This document shows, piece after piece, positions 8,681-18,391 of a stretch of DNA of 64,000 bases. The position numbers and the translations under genes were made by a program. Source of the DNA: Oscillatoria nigro-viridis PCC 7112 (GTDB lineage: Bacteria; Cyanobacteriota; Cyanobacteriia; Cyanobacteriales; Microcoleaceae); the NCBI RefSeq assembly GCF_000317475.1, contig NC_019729.1:2308501-2372500 (forward strand). Direction: 5' to 3'. Within the stretch, counting starts at the first letter, position 1. Each line of letters opens with the position of its first letter. The notes under the pieces are model-generated. The model was not told the DNA's origin, searched no databases, and saw only the letters and a list, made by a program, of their open reading frames with translations.

Positions 8681-10861
8681 ATGAGTATGATTGTCGATAG
8701 AACTAGCGATCGGGTTAGCGATGGAGCTACAAGCTACCGAGGCAATATTTTAATTGTTGACGATCTGCCTGATAACCTGCGTCTTCTCAGGGATACTTTG
8801 AGGGCAGAGGGTTATAAAGTTCGCAGTGCTGTAACAGGGGCAATGGCGATCAGAGCAGCTCAATCTCCATCCACCGAGTTAATCTTACTAGATATTAAGT
8901 TGCCCGATCGGGATGGCTATGAAGTTTGCCGAGACTTAAAATCTGACGAGCACACCGCAGGCATTCCAATAATTTTTTTGAGTGCGCTAAATGAAACTTT
9001 TAATAAGGTGCAAGGTTTGGCTGCGGGAGGGGTAGATTATATTTCTAAGCCATTTCAAATCGAAGAAGTATTAGCTCGTGTCGAAACCCACCTAACCATC
9101 GGAAGGCTGCAACAAAAACTCCAAAAGCAGAATTCAATCCTCTTGAAAGAAATCGAAGAACGGCAACGTCTCGAAGAGTCTCTCTTTGCCGAAAAAGAAC
9201 TAGCTCAAGTGACACTGCAATCCATTGGCGATGCGGTCATTACTACTGATGCCCAAGGTAATGTGACATATTTCAATCCTATAGCTGAGCGGCTGACAGG
9301 CTGGAAAATTCATGAGGTTCAAGGAGTTCCTTTTTCTACAGTCTTCCTAATTGTCGATCAAGTAACGCGAGAGCCAGTAGAGAATCCTATAAGCAAGGCT
9401 CTATTAGAGGAGCGAATTGTGGGCTTAGCTAACAATACTATTCTGATTTCCCATGATGGAACGGAGTATACCATTGCTGACTCGGCAGCACCGATTCGAG
9501 ACCGCCAAGGTCAAGTTATCGGGGCAGTCATGGTCTTTCATGATGTTACTGAATCGCGCTATCTCACCCGTCAACTTTCTTGGGAAGAGAATCACGATGC
9601 CCTGACGGGGTTAATCAACCGTCGAAGATTTGAGCAGGAGCTAGTTGAGGCGATCGCCTCTGTTAAAGATAGCAATCAGCAGCACGCTCTCTGTTATTTA
9701 GATTTAGATCAGTTCAAAGTCGTTAACGATACCGTAGGTCATATTGCTGGCGATGAGCTACTGCGCCAAATCACCGCACTTATTCAACAGGGAGTCCGTG
9801 CTAATGATATGCTGGCTCGCTTGGGAGGTGATGAATTTGGTATTTTGCTCACTCAATGTTCCCTCTCTCAAGCAACCCTGATTGCGGAAAACCTCAAAGA
9901 CTTAGTGCATCAGTTTCGGTTTATTTGGAATGGCAAAACCTTTATCATGGGAGTCAGCATTGGAGTTGTTGCTATTGACCAAACCAGCCAAGATTTGAGG
10001 GAGCTTCTGGGAGCGGCTGATGCAGCTTGTTATGCCGCCAAAGCCAGAGGCCGCAACTGTGTTCATATTTATAGTGTAGATGATAGCGAACTAATTAAAC
10101 AACGTGGTCAGAGGCAGTTGATTTCCCAAATCAGCCGATCGCTGGAAACTAATCGTTTTTGTCTCTACTACCAAAAGATTGTCTCTATTACTTCTAAACC
10201 ATTAGTAGAGCATTGTGAGATTTTGCTCAGAATGCTGGACGACAATGGAAACATAGTACCTCCAAATCAGTTTATTCCCGCCGCCGAGCATTACGGCTTG
10301 ATAACTGAGATCGATTGTTGGGTAATCGAAACTTTTTTCTCTAATTATCACAAATTGCCGGAGAAAGATGTTCTCAGTCAAGGCTTGTATACGATCAATC
10401 TCTCTGGGGCTAGCATTAGTAACAATCAGTTTATGAGGTTTTTAATCGAACAATTTTCTCGCTACCAAGTCCCCCCACAAACCATTGGTTTTGAAATCAC
10501 GGAAACCGCAGCGATCGCCAACTTTGAGCAAGCCAGATATTTCATGAGCGAACTCAAAAAGATTGGCTGTTGCTTTGCTTTAGATGATTTTGGCAGTGGG
10601 TTGAGTTCCTTTGCTTATCTGATGAATTTACCAGTGGATTATCTAAAAATTGATGGTGCTTTTGTCAAGAATATTAGTCATAATTTGATTTCTCAAGCGC
10701 TGGTTGAAGGCTTTAATCGTATTGCCCATGCGATGAATCTTGAAACTATAGCTGAGTTTGTCGAAGACGAGACTATCTTAGAAAAATTGCGGGAGATTGG
10801 AGTAGATTATGCTCAGGGTTATGGGATCGCCCGCCCCGTCCCTATTAATTTTAATCGCTAG
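8681..10861 (+). CDS. REC-PAS-GGDEF-EAL cyclic-di-GMP regulator
   Basis: This is a 726-residue response regulator for c-di-GMP turnover. The receiver (about 21-140) has Asp71 in LILLDIKLPD. A coiled coil leads to a PAS domain (about 180-290). The GGDEF domain has an intact active site (GGDEF, 382-386) and an intact inhibitory I-site RAND (373-376) five residues upstream. The EAL domain begins at Glu513, but the signature reads EIL rather than EAL. The downstream DDFGSG, KIDG and ETIAEFVED motifs are present, so phosphodiesterase activity is plausible. The protein may be bifunctional. No transmembrane segments are seen, so it should be cytoplasmic. It is divergent from the hybrid kinase at 3747-8432, which could phosphorylate its receiver. 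The ATG at 8681 follows an AGGAAACTAGGGA stretch that can serve as a ribosome binding site. Confidence 0.92.
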   Translation: MSMIVDRTSDRVSDGATSYRGNILIVDDLPDNLRLLRDTLRAEGYKVRSAVTGAMAIRAAQSPSTELILLDIKLPDRDGYEVCRDLKSDEHTAGIPIIFLSALNETFNKVQGLAAGGVDYISKPFQIEEVLARVETHLTIGRLQQKLQKQNSILLKEIEERQRLEESLFAEKELAQVTLQSIGDAVITTDAQGNVTYFNPIAERLTGWKIHEVQGVPFSTVFLIVDQVTREPVENPISKALLEERIVGLANNTILISHDGTEYTIADSAAPIRDRQGQVIGAVMVFHDVTESRYLTRQLSWEENHDALTGLINRRRFEQELVEAIASVKDSNQQHALCYLDLDQFKVVNDTVGHIAGDELLRQITALIQQGVRANDMLARLGGDEFGILLTQCSLSQATLIAENLKDLVHQFRFIWNGKTFIMGVSIGVVAIDQTSQDLRELLGAADAACYAAKARGRNCVHIYSVDDSELIKQRGQRQLISQISRSLETNRFCLYYQKIVSITSKPLVEHCEILLRMLDDNGNIVPPNQFIPAAEHYGLITEIDCWVIETFFSNYHKLPEKDVLSQGLYTINLSGASISNNQFMRFLIEQFSRYQVPPQTIGFEITETAAIANFEQARYFMSELKKIGCCFALDDFGSGLSSFAYLMNLPVDYLKIDGAFVKNISHNLISQALVEGFNRIAHAMNLETIAEFVEDETILEKLREIGVDYAQGYGIARPVPINFNR

Positions 10862-11039
10862 CCATCGCACGCTTGCCAGCGAACCCATTGCCTTACGCCT
10901 GCCCGTTGTCTGGAAGCCTCCAAGAGTCGATCGCCCGCTGCTACAAGGCTGGCTCAATTTGCTGTGTCAAATTTAGATCGAATGTGCTGTAATTGTAAAG
11001 GATTGAGTGTTCTATTGGAAATAAACCGGAAAATTTGCC

Positions 11040-11987
11040 ATGAAAGCAGTTGCGTTCGATCGCTACGGTTCAGCCGAGGAATTGCAGTACCGAGAATTGT
11101 CCAAGCCGATCGCCAAATCCAACGAATTGTTAGTGCGAGTTCGCGCTAGCAGCGTCAATCCCGTAGACTGGAAAATCCGGCAAGGACACCTGCAACTATT
11201 AACAGGATATAACTTTCCTCGAATAGTCGGTTCTGACATCTCAGGAGTTGTCGTGGAAGTCGGGCGGGAAGTCACCAAATTTCAGCCCGGAGATGAAGTT
11301 TATACTTTCTTAAATCCCATCAGTGGGGGTGGTTGCGCCGAATACGCGGCCGTGCCAGAATCGGATGCAGCAATTAAACCGAAAAACATCACTCATGCAG
11401 AAGCAGCAGCAGTACCGATCGCCGGTTTAACTGCTTTGCAAGCACTCCGAGATTTGGGTGGAATTCAAGCAGGAAACAAAGTATTGATTAACGGCGCTTC
11501 CGGCGGAGTCGGCACTTTTGCCGTGCAAGTTGCGAAAGCAATGAACGCGGAAGTAACGGGAGTTTGCAGCGCCAAAAATAGAGAATTTGTCAAGAGTTTG
11601 GGAGCGGATTTTGTCCTGGATTACGCGGAAGTTGACTTTACTCAACAAACCGATAAATATGATATAATTTTAGATGCTGTGGGGAGAAAAACATTTGCTG
11701 AATGCGAAAAAGTGCTGCAACCAGAGGGAGTTTATATCTCGACTTTGCCGAGTTTAGACAACCTCGCACCGATGGTAACAAGCTGGTTTATATCGGGGAA
11801 AAAAGCTAAATTAATTGTCGCCAATGCCAACACCAGCGATTTAGGGGCTTTGCGGGAGTTAATAGAATCCGATAAAGTTGAGCCGATTGTCGATCGCACT
11901 TACAGCTTGCAAGAAGTAGCAGCAGCCCACGCTTACAGCGAAACGGGCCGCGCGGTCGGCAAAATTGCGCTCGTCATTGATGGCTAA
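11040..11987 (+). CDS. Zinc-free MDR-family NAD(P)H:quinone oxidoreductase-like protein
   Basis: This 315-residue medium-chain dehydrogenase/reductase belongs to the quinone-reductase/zeta-crystallin branch. It has the N-terminal GroES-like fold (MKAVAFDRYG, SSVNPVDWKIRQG, IVGSDISGVV, GDEVY) and a Rossmann fold with the cofactor loop NGASGGVGTFAVQVA. The zinc-binding cysteines of alcohol dehydrogenases are absent, so it probably reduces quinones or enones using NADPH. It stands alone. No membrane or signal sequences are seen. Its substrate cannot be named. Confidence 0.88.
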   Translation: MKAVAFDRYGSAEELQYRELSKPIAKSNELLVRVRASSVNPVDWKIRQGHLQLLTGYNFPRIVGSDISGVVVEVGREVTKFQPGDEVYTFLNPISGGGCAEYAAVPESDAAIKPKNITHAEAAAVPIAGLTALQALRDLGGIQAGNKVLINGASGGVGTFAVQVAKAMNAEVTGVCSAKNREFVKSLGADFVLDYAEVDFTQQTDKYDIILDAVGRKTFAECEKVLQPEGVYISTLPSLDNLAPMVTSWFISGKKAKLIVANANTSDLGALRELIESDKVEPIVDRTYSLQEVAAAHAYSETGRAVGKIALVIDG

Positions 11988-12115
11988 AAAAAATTATGTC
12001 TAACCAATAGGCTTAAAGTAAAAAGAGCGATCGCCCTTAATCCAGAAACTGATTTCTGCTACCACCTGCACCCAAGACTAATAAACGTAAAACCTAAATA
12101 AAATCAACAATACCT

Positions 12116-13465
12116 ATGACTGTGCCCTCAGACTTGGAGACATCCGAACAAGGTTCCGACAACAACCTAGAAAAAGTTAGCCCGGAAAATAGCATTGCCC
12201 CAATTGCGGATGATTTAGAGGCTGTCAGTAACTTAGAAGACAAATCAGTTATCCCGGAAAATAGCATTGCCCCAATTGCGGATGATTTAGAGGCTGTCAG
12301 TAACTTAGAAGACAAATCAGTTATCCCGGAAAATAGCATTGCCCCAATTGCGGATGATTTAGAGGCTGTCAGTAACTTAGAAGACAAATCAGTTATCCCG
12401 GAAAATAGCATTGCCCCAATCGCGGATGATTTAGAGGCTGTCAGTAACTTAGAAGACAAATCAGTTATCCCGGAAAATAGCATTGCACCAATCGCGGATG
12501 ATTTAGAGGCTGTCAGTAACTTAGACGAGAAAAAAGTTAGCCCCAAAAATAGCATTGCATCCATAGCAGATGATTTAGAGGCTGTCAGTAACTTAGAAGA
12601 CAAATCAGTTATCCCGGAAAATAACATTGCATCCATAGCAGATGATTTAGAGGCTGTCAGTAACTTAGAAGACAAATCAGTTATCCCGGAAAATAACATT
12701 GCCCTAATCGCCGACAGTTTTCTGGGTTCCCGCAACCTAGAAAATGAATATCTCGATGAACTTCCCGACGAAGTTGAAATGTCTTTATTCGAGCATTTAG
12801 AAGAATTGCGCCAGCGAATTTTTTACTCGCTAATTGCAGTAGTAATCGCTGTAATCGGTTGTTTTTTCACAGTTAAACCCATAGTGCAACTGCTCGAAGT
12901 ACCGGCCGGGCCCGTCAAGTTTCTGCAACTAGCTCCCGGCGAGTATTTCTTTGTTTCTATCGAAGTAGCCGGATACAGCGGTTTGCTCCTCGCCAGTCCG
13001 TTTATTTTTTACCAAATAGCGCTGTTTGTTCTCCCCGGTTTGACTCGCAAAGAACGCAGGTTGCTGGGGCCGGTGTTTTTCGGTTCGAGTTTCCTATTTT
13101 TGGGCGGTTTAGTATTTGCTTACATCGCTCTGATTCCGGCGGCGCTCAACTTCTTTGTTAGCTATGGGGCGGATGTTGTAGAGCAGTTGTGGTCGATCGA
13201 CAAATACTTTAAATTTGTGCTGCTGTTAATGTTCTGCACCGGCTTAGCTTTTCAAATCCCGATCGTCCAAGTATTGCTCGGTGTTTTGGGCATATTTTCT
13301 TCCAACCAAATGCTCTCCGGCTGGCGGTATGTAGTCTTGGGAGCGGCAGTTTTGGGAGCGGTTTTAACGCCTTCTACTGACCCTTTAACGCAAAGTCTTT
13401 TAGGAGGTGCGGTGTTGGCTCTTTATTTTGGCGGGGTTGGTTTGGTGAAGCTTTTAGGACGGTGA
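12116..13465 (+). CDS. tatC: Twin-arginine translocase subunit TatC with a repetitive N-terminal extension
   Basis: Residues from about 222 onward are a standard Tat[13 protein letters not shown], six membrane helices and the conserved PAGPVKF-type periplasmic loop. They are the multispanning receptor for twin-arginine signal peptides of folded proteins. Cyanobacterial TatC proteins are usually near 250 residues, but this one has 449. The extra N-terminal 220 residues are acidic and consist of seven full and one degenerate copy of a 24-residue unit ([20 protein letters not shown] core), encoded by the 72-bp array at 12182-12757. The ATG at 12116 is the only start that keeps the repeats. The alternative is that translation begins near 12779 ([10 protein letters not shown]), just after the array, leaving the repeats as untranslated leader. 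The repeats are a multiple of three and stay in frame, which favours translation. Confidence 0.9.
   Translation: MTVPSDLETSEQGSDNNLEKVSPENSIAPIADDLEAVSNLEDKSVIPENSIAPIADDLEAVSNLEDKSVIPENSIAPIADDLEAVSNLEDKSVIPENSIAPIADDLEAVSNLEDKSVIPENSIAPIADDLEAVSNLDEKKVSPKNSIASIADDLEAVSNLEDKSVIPENNIASIADDLEAVSNLEDKSVIPENNIALIADSFLGSRNLENEYLDELPDEVEMSLFEHLEELRQRIFYSLIAVVIAVIGCFFTVKPIVQLLEVPAGPVKFLQLAPGEYFFVSIEVAGYSGLLLASPFIFYQIALFVLPGLTRKERRLLGPVFFGSSFLFLGGLVFAYIALIPAALNFFVSYGADVVEQLWSIDKYFKFVLLLMFCTGLAFQIPIVQVLLGVLGIFSSNQMLSGWRYVVLGAAVLGAVLTPSTDPLTQSLLGGAVLALYFGGVGLVKLLGR
12182..12757 (+). repeat. 72-bp tandem repeat array inside tatC
   Basis: Eight units start at 12182, 12254, 12326, 12398, 12470, 12542, 12614 and 12686. 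Units 2-4 are almost identical; units 6-8 have drifted, with the eighth strongly so. Each unit encodes 24 residues, and the same array is also open on the opposite strand. Nearly identical neighbours indicate recent expansion by slippage or unequal exchange. Confidence 0.93.
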
Positions 13466-13515
13466 TTTCTTCATGATGTAAAATAAACACTGTCGAGTTA
13501 TAAATCCTTGAAAAA

Positions 13516-14463
13516 ATGCGAGAACTTTACCCGCCTAGACAACCTTATAACGAAGGAAAACTCAAAGTTTCTGAGCTCCATACCATTCATTTTGAAGAGT
13601 CTGGCAACCCAGAGGGAAAACCTATTGTATTGCTACACGGGGGACCAGGAGGTGGATGTCCGCCTTTTTACCGACAATATTTTGACCCGGAAAAATGGCG
13701 TTTGGTGATGTTTGACCAACGCGGCTGCGGTCAAAGTAAACCTCATGCAGAATTGCAAGAAAATACCACTTGGGATTTAGTCAACGATATTGAGAAACTT
13801 CGAGAATATTTAAATATTCAGCAATGGGTTGTTTTTGGTGGTAGTTGGGGAAGCACTCTATCTTTAGCTTACAGTCAAACCCATCCCGACCGTTGCAAGG
13901 GTTTAATCTTGCGCGGCATTTTTATGTTGAGACGAAAAGAAATTCGCTGGTTTTATCAAGAAGGAGCAAGTTATATTTTCCCTGATGCTTGGGAGGAATA
14001 TGTTAAACCTATCCCCATAAATGAAAGGGACGATCTGCTAACAGCTTATTACCAACGCTTGACGAGTCCAGATGCTCAGATTAGATTAGAAGCGGCTCGT
14101 GCTTGGTCAATTTGGGAAGGGAGTACGAGTAGATTGTTTCCAGATTTAGATTTAAAGCAAAGATTTGGAATTGATGCTTTCGCGGAGGCGTTTGCTAGAA
14201 TTGAGTGCCATTATTTTATCAATAAGGGATTTATTGAGCCGGAAGATAAATTGCTTTTAAATATCGATCGCATCCGCAAGATTCCGGCGGTTATCGTTCA
14301 GGGAAGATATGATGTTGTTTGTCCGATGATGTCGGCGTGGGAACTGCATCGTGCTTGGCCTGAAGCTGAGTTCATTGTAGTTGCCGATGCCGGACATTCG
14401 ATGAGCGAACCGGGAATTCGCACCTGTTTAATCGAGGCAACAGATAAGTTCGCAGACTGGTAG
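13516..14463 (+). CDS. pip: Proline iminopeptidase
   Basis: This 315-residue alpha/beta hydrolase of peptidase family S33 removes N-terminal proline from peptides in the cytoplasm. The triad is readable: nucleophile Ser110 in GGSWGS, the acid in GRYDVVCP, and the histidine in DAGHSM near the end. The oxyanion HGGPGGG and the family motif FDQRGCGQS are also present. Length and motif order match bacterial Pip. The ATG at 13516 opens directly onto the conserved MRELYPP N-terminus. It is separated from tatC by 50 bp and could be co-transcribed with it. It is followed by a hairpin at 14583-14612. Confidence 0.93.
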   Translation: MRELYPPRQPYNEGKLKVSELHTIHFEESGNPEGKPIVLLHGGPGGGCPPFYRQYFDPEKWRLVMFDQRGCGQSKPHAELQENTTWDLVNDIEKLREYLNIQQWVVFGGSWGSTLSLAYSQTHPDRCKGLILRGIFMLRRKEIRWFYQEGASYIFPDAWEEYVKPIPINERDDLLTAYYQRLTSPDAQIRLEAARAWSIWEGSTSRLFPDLDLKQRFGIDAFAEAFARIECHYFINKGFIEPEDKLLLNIDRIRKIPAVIVQGRYDVVCPMMSAWELHRAWPEAEFIVVADAGHSMSEPGIRTCLIEATDKFADW

Positions 14464-14792
14464 CAAGCCAAATTGCTAATGGTTAATTGCTAATTTTTAA
14501 TGAATCCTATAAATATTTTCCGCCTGATGGTAATTTGTTGCTGAGTATTGGGCGATCGCTCACTTTTAAGGTTTATAAAAAATATAGAGACGCGATCGCC
14601 CGCGCCTCTATAATTACTTAAAGTTAAAATTCAACATCAAAGTTTTGTCAAAACTTTGAACCCGCGTAAAACCAGGTAAAACCCCGCGACTTAAGGAGTG
14701 GAACACCCAAAATTTTAGACTAAGTTTCAAGCTCTCAGATTCAATACAAAAGTAAATCTAAAATCTAAAATCTAAAATCTAAAATCGACTGA
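14464..14792. other. Convergent spacer between pip and ccmK
   Basis: This spacer holds the hairpin at 14583-14612, a second small palindrome (CAAAGTTTTGTCAAAACTTTG, about 14638-14658) and four AAAATCT-type heptad repeats at 14757-14785. No gene is seen. Confidence 0.6.
14583..14612. terminator. Hairpin after pip, probable bidirectional terminator
   Basis: TATAGAGACGCG and CGCGCCTCTATA form a near-perfect stem (one mismatch) around a short loop between the convergent pip and ccmK genes. The T-run is weak. Confidence 0.5.
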
Positions 14793-15101
14793 CTACATTC
14801 GGAACTGTTCGACTTCGGGAGTATAGCCGATCGGCAAAACGTAATCCAGATTCTCGTGGGGACGAGCAATTATGTGATACGATAGCAACTTTCCGCCATC
14901 GACCTTTTTAACTGATTCAATTCCAGCATCAACGGCTGCTTGCACTTCAGAAACATCTCCTCGCACTATAATTGTCCAGTAGGCGCGGGTTATTTTCTCA
15001 TAGCGAACTAAAGTAACACGGGCTGCTTTCACCATTGAGTCTGCAACTTCTACGGCAGCGGGAAATCCTAAGACTTCAACCATTCCCAGTGCAACACCCA
15101 T
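14793..15101 (-). CDS. ccmK: Carboxysome shell hexamer protein, CcmK type (satellite copy)
   Basis: This 102-residue single-BMC-domain protein begins [16 protein letters not shown] and contains [15 protein letters not shown] and [15 protein letters not shown], all classic CcmK sequence. Hexamers tile the beta-carboxysome shell and pass bicarbonate and RuBP through a central pore. In CcmK1/CcmK2 the pore loop reads KIGSG. Here residues 36-40 read KITRA, so a threonine and arginine occupy the pore position. The gene stands alone, away from any ccmLMN genes in the window, like the satellite ccmK loci (CcmK3-6). The altered loop suggests a CcmK5/CcmK6-type protein, but I cannot assign the class firmly. 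It probably modifies shell permeability in mixed hexamers. Confidence 0.9.
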   Translation of the reverse strand: MGVALGMVEVLGFPAAVEVADSMVKAARVTLVRYEKITRAYWTIIVRGDVSEVQAAVDAGIESVKKVDGGKLLSYHIIARPHENLDYVLPIGYTPEVEQFRM

Positions 15102-16064
15102 TACAACATTCTCCTAAATTTCACAAGATATCTGACACTCATTCTATTTGACACTCAAGCGGGCTTTAGCCGAGCTCGATTCTTGAATAGCCCACATTTG
15201 GACTTACAAAGGCATTGTCAAAGTGCCTCTACACGCTCAAAACGACTACCAGTACAAAAGGTATTGCAATTGCGCTTACTTTTAGTTTTGATCGAAGCTT
15301 TCCGAGTCCACCAAATTTTGATTTACGCTCAGCAACTTATCCTTACTTGTCCAACCAGGCTGCGGCATCACCGAGACGAGCTGAATCAGGGGTTTCACCT
15401 TGTTAAGTTACTTCAATGCGCTAGTGGTTATTCTTACTTGCGACTTGACTATAACATAAGATTGACAGGGACTGAAGTCCCCCGATCCGCTTTCCTAGGA
15501 AGGTGGCGCATACACCCTCGCCAACGGCATCCCGCACTTTTGTGTGAAATTGCGGACAGAAATTGGTGGCGATTTTGGCAAGCATGAAGGACGATCGCCC
15601 AAAATAAAAAAAGCCCCTAAAAAGCCCCAGAAACTGTTGCGACATTTAAATCCCACAGCAGGGCGCGCGCAGCAAAGCCCGCCCCACAAGACTTTGAATC
15701 AAAACACCCGTGCAAATTAGATGCGGCACAGCTTAGTTTCTCACCAGCGGCAAGTCGTATGACAAGCTCGCCGATCGATTTTCGGGACTTTGGGCTCAAC
15801 TAATCCAGCCGCGGCGCGACACAAAACTTTAGGGAACTCTCCCAGATCCCGGCTGTGGAGTCAATCGATTTTAGATTTTAGATTTTAGATTTTAGATTGA
15901 AGCATTGACCCCACGGATAAATTCGGGGGGCAAGTTTCATCGGATACAGGTTTTTTATTTCTGGGTCCTGAGTCTGCGAAGGGATGAATCACGTGGCGGG
16001 TATCCTGGATGCTTGATTGTCAATCTAAAATCTAAAATCTAAAATCTAAAATCGACTGAGTGAT
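15102..16064. other. 963-bp gene-free region upstream of ccmK
   Basis: Open frames here do not resemble proteins. Visible pieces are a GGGACTGAAGTCCC palindrome (about 15469-15482), GC-rich fragments of dispersed repeats (about 15660-15695), and heptad repeats of the AAAATCT/TTTTAGA type at 15871-15898 and 16021-16050. The first part could contain the ccmK promoter and leader. I see no RNA gene. Confidence 0.55.
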
Positions 16065-16382
16065 TCAAAACTCGTCTAGCAACCACTCCGAGGCTCTTTC
16101 ACCCAAATCTAGAGCAACGCTGACAGCTTTGCCCAAACGAGGGCGATCGCGAGTAGTTACGATGTATTCTCTCACCTGTTCAGTGCTCCCCCAGCCGTTG
16201 AGGTAATTGGCCACCGCATCCAAATGCTCGAAATAATCAGCCTCCGTCATCGGAAAAGATGCCTGTTCTAGATATTTCCACATAACTTGCACAAAAATCT
16301 TGCCCCGCGTTCGCCGCAATCTGATATCGTAAGACTTTCCCCATTTTTCTAGCAGTAGCTGGTGTAAATCCTTGCCCGTCAT
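16065..16382 (-). CDS. DUF3067 family protein
   Basis: This 105-residue soluble protein is conserved across cyanobacteria and plastid lineages and has no assigned function. The N-terminus MTGKDLHQLLLEKWG and the central RRTRGKIFVQVMWKYLEQASFP are diagnostic for the family. It is divergent from petC, with 213 bp between the two starts, an arrangement that may share control with the cytochrome b6f genes. A heptad array lies directly at its 3' end. Confidence 0.8.
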   Translation of the reverse strand: MTGKDLHQLLLEKWGKSYDIRLRRTRGKIFVQVMWKYLEQASFPMTEADYFEHLDAVANYLNGWGSTEQVREYIVTTRDRPRLGKAVSVALDLGERASEWLLDEF

Positions 16383-16595
16383 GGTTGCTCCTGAGTTAAT
16401 CCATTAAACAATAAAAGACAAAGTTCAAAAAATGTAATAATACTCTAATAAAGGCTGGAAGGCGCATTCTTAAAAGGAATTTTCGCGGCCTAAAATTTGT
16501 GCTAGCAGATTAACGGCAATTATCCCAGTTGTCTGCACGTACAGGTTCGCTAACAGCTAACAAACAAACGTAACTTAAAACCGTAAAGGCAGGTC

Positions 16596-17138
16596 ATGGC
16601 TCAATCTTCTGCTGGAAATCCCGATGTCCCCGATATGGGGCGTCGCCAATTTATGAATTTGCTGACGTTCGGTACAGTCACAGGTGTTGCACTGGGCGCA
16701 CTCTATCCCGTTGTCCAATATTTTGTTCCTCCGTCGAGTGGGGCAGTTGGCGGCGGGGTGACGGCTAAAGATGCTTTGGGCAACGACATCATCGTTAGCA
16801 AATATTTGGCTTCGCACCCTGCGGGCGATCGCACCTTAGCCCAAGGTCTCAAAGGCGACCCCACTTATCTTGTGGTGGAAAAAGACCAATCTCTCGCCGA
16901 CTACGGCATCAATGCAGTTTGCACTCACTTGGGTTGCGTCGTGCCTTGGAATGTTAGCGAAAACAAGTTTATCTGTCCTTGCCACGGTTCTCAATACAAC
17001 AATGAGGGCAAAGTGGTGCGCGGCCCAGCGCCTTTGTCTCTGGCCCTGGCCCACGCCACTGTCGCAGATGACAAGATCGCTTTTACCCCTTGGAAAGAAA
17101 CTGATTTCCGCACCGGCGAAGAACCTTGGTGGTCTTAA
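16596..17138 (+). CDS. petC: Cytochrome b6f complex Rieske iron-sulfur protein
   Basis: This 180-residue thylakoid protein passes electrons from plastoquinol to cytochrome f. It has an N-terminal single membrane anchor (about 18-42) preceded by GRRQF, the twin-arginine-like signal used by cyanobacterial Rieske proteins. The 2Fe-2S cluster ligands are Cys109/His111 (CTHLGC) and Cys127/His130 (CPCHGS), with Cys114 and Cys129 as the disulfide pair. Length is typical. It is followed by petA in the normal petCA arrangement. The ATG at 16596 follows AGGCAGGTC. Confidence 0.97.
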   Translation: MAQSSAGNPDVPDMGRRQFMNLLTFGTVTGVALGALYPVVQYFVPPSSGAVGGGVTAKDALGNDIIVSKYLASHPAGDRTLAQGLKGDPTYLVVEKDQSLADYGINAVCTHLGCVVPWNVSENKFICPCHGSQYNNEGKVVRGPAPLSLALAHATVADDKIAFTPWKETDFRTGEEPWWS

Positions 17139-17296
17139 ACAATTTTGGATTTTAGATTTGAGATTTTAGATTGGAGTCAGCGGTGAAAATCCAAGATAAT
17201 TGCATCCCTAAAACAGTCTAATAATCCAAAATCCAAAATCCAAAATTCAAAATCTAAAATTCACGCATTGTCTGACCTTTGAGATTGAATACTCTA

Positions 17297-18286
17297 ATGC
17301 CACAAACTAATTTATCTGCGATATTTCGCCGCAGTGCCAGGACGATCGCGAAAACTGCCTTAATTGCGATCGCAGCTGCAGGATTTTTCCTCACCAGCGA
17401 TATCGCACTTCCCCAAGCAGCATTTGCTTACCCTTTCTGGGCCCAGCAAACAGCACCCGCTACTCCCCGCGAAGCAACAGGTCGCATTGTTTGCGCTAAC
17501 TGTCACCTCGGTGCAAAACCGACTCAAGTTGAAGTACCGCAATCTGTTTTGCCTGACACAGTTTTTGAAGCTATTGTCAAAGTTCCCTACGATACTAGCG
17601 TGCAGCAAGTTGTCGGCGACGGCAGCAAAGGCGGCTTGAATGTCGGCGCAGTTGTGATGTTGCCCGAAGGTTTCAAGATTGCTCCCGCTGACAGAATTCC
17701 CGAAGAAATGAAGGAAAAAGTCGGCGATCTTTACTTCCAACCTTACAGCGAAACCCAAGAAAATATTGTTTTAGTGGGCCCGGTGCCGGGAGAACAGTAC
17801 AAAGAATTGGTATTCCCAGTTTTGTCGCCGAATCCGGCAACTGACAAGTCCGTTCACTACGGCAAATACCAAATTTATGTTGGCGGCAACCGCGGTCGCG
17901 GTCAGGTTTATCCTACTGGCGAAAAGAGCAATAATACTGTTTACAATGCTTCGGTAGCTGGCACCATTTCTAAGATTGCTCAACCGGAAGCTGGCGGTTA
18001 TGAAGTGACAATTCAACCTGCAGAAGGTGCAGCCGTTGTTGATACGATTCCCGCAGGCCCAGAACTGATTGTTTCCGAAGGACAAACAGTTGCAGCAGGC
18101 GAACTTTTGACGAACAATCCTAATGTGGGCGGCTTCGGTCAAAAAGACGTGGAGATTGTGCTGCAAAGTGCCGATCGCGTTAAAGGATTGATGGCTTTCG
18201 TGGCTTTGACCATGCTGGCTCAAATTATGCTGGTTCTCAAGAAGAAACAGGTCGAAAAAGTTCAAGCTGCTGAAATGAATTTCTAA
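17297..18286 (+). CDS. petA: Apocytochrome f
   Basis: This is the c-type cytochrome of the b6f complex, which hands electrons to plastocyanin or cytochrome c6. The precursor has a Sec-type leader (about 1-44, ending AAFA) and the mature protein starts at Tyr45 (YPFWAQQ), the axial haem ligand. The CANCH motif binds the haem covalently. The lumenal domain includes VGPVPGEQY and the lysine/arginine docking surface, and a C-terminal helix ends in the conserved [16 protein letters not shown] start at ATG 17297 ([10 protein letters not shown]), which gives the usual length; an in-frame TTG at 17279 would add six residues. The spacer from petC contains heptad repeats (17145-17170, 17220-17262), yet the two are presumably one operon. 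Confidence 0.96.
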   Translation: MPQTNLSAIFRRSARTIAKTALIAIAAAGFFLTSDIALPQAAFAYPFWAQQTAPATPREATGRIVCANCHLGAKPTQVEVPQSVLPDTVFEAIVKVPYDTSVQQVVGDGSKGGLNVGAVVMLPEGFKIAPADRIPEEMKEKVGDLYFQPYSETQENIVLVGPVPGEQYKELVFPVLSPNPATDKSVHYGKYQIYVGGNRGRGQVYPTGEKSNNTVYNASVAGTISKIAQPEAGGYEVTIQPAEGAAVVDTIPAGPELIVSEGQTVAAGELLTNNPNVGGFGQKDVEIVLQSADRVKGLMAFVALTMLAQIMLVLKKKQVEKVQAAEMNF

Positions 18287-18342
18287 GTGCGGCTGTAATT
18301 AGTTGGGTAAGGTACTCTGTGCACACTCAACTATTAAGTAAG

Positions 18343-18372
18343 TAGGGCGGGTATTCCCCGCCTTATTGTTTG
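18343..18372 (+). terminator. Terminator after petA
   Basis: GGGCGGGTATTCCCCGCC forms a GC-rich stem-loop followed by TTATTGTTT, 55 bases after the petA stop. Confidence 0.5.
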
Positions 18373-18391
18373 ATAAATAACAAGTAAAATA

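Noticed and set aside
12094-12735. A 213-codon open frame on the minus strand across the tatC repeats
   Set aside because: It is the shadow of the 72-bp repeat array: a repeat unit lacking a stop in one antisense frame is open in all copies. The sense frame leads into a genuine TatC.
12182-12757. Possible CRISPR array at the tandem repeats
   Set aside because: The units are contiguous 72-bp copies with no unique spacers between them, are in a coding frame and continue into TatC.
15183-15587. Open frame of 134 codons upstream of ccmK
   Set aside because: Composition is unlike real genes here and competing frames overlap; no start site or motif is seen.
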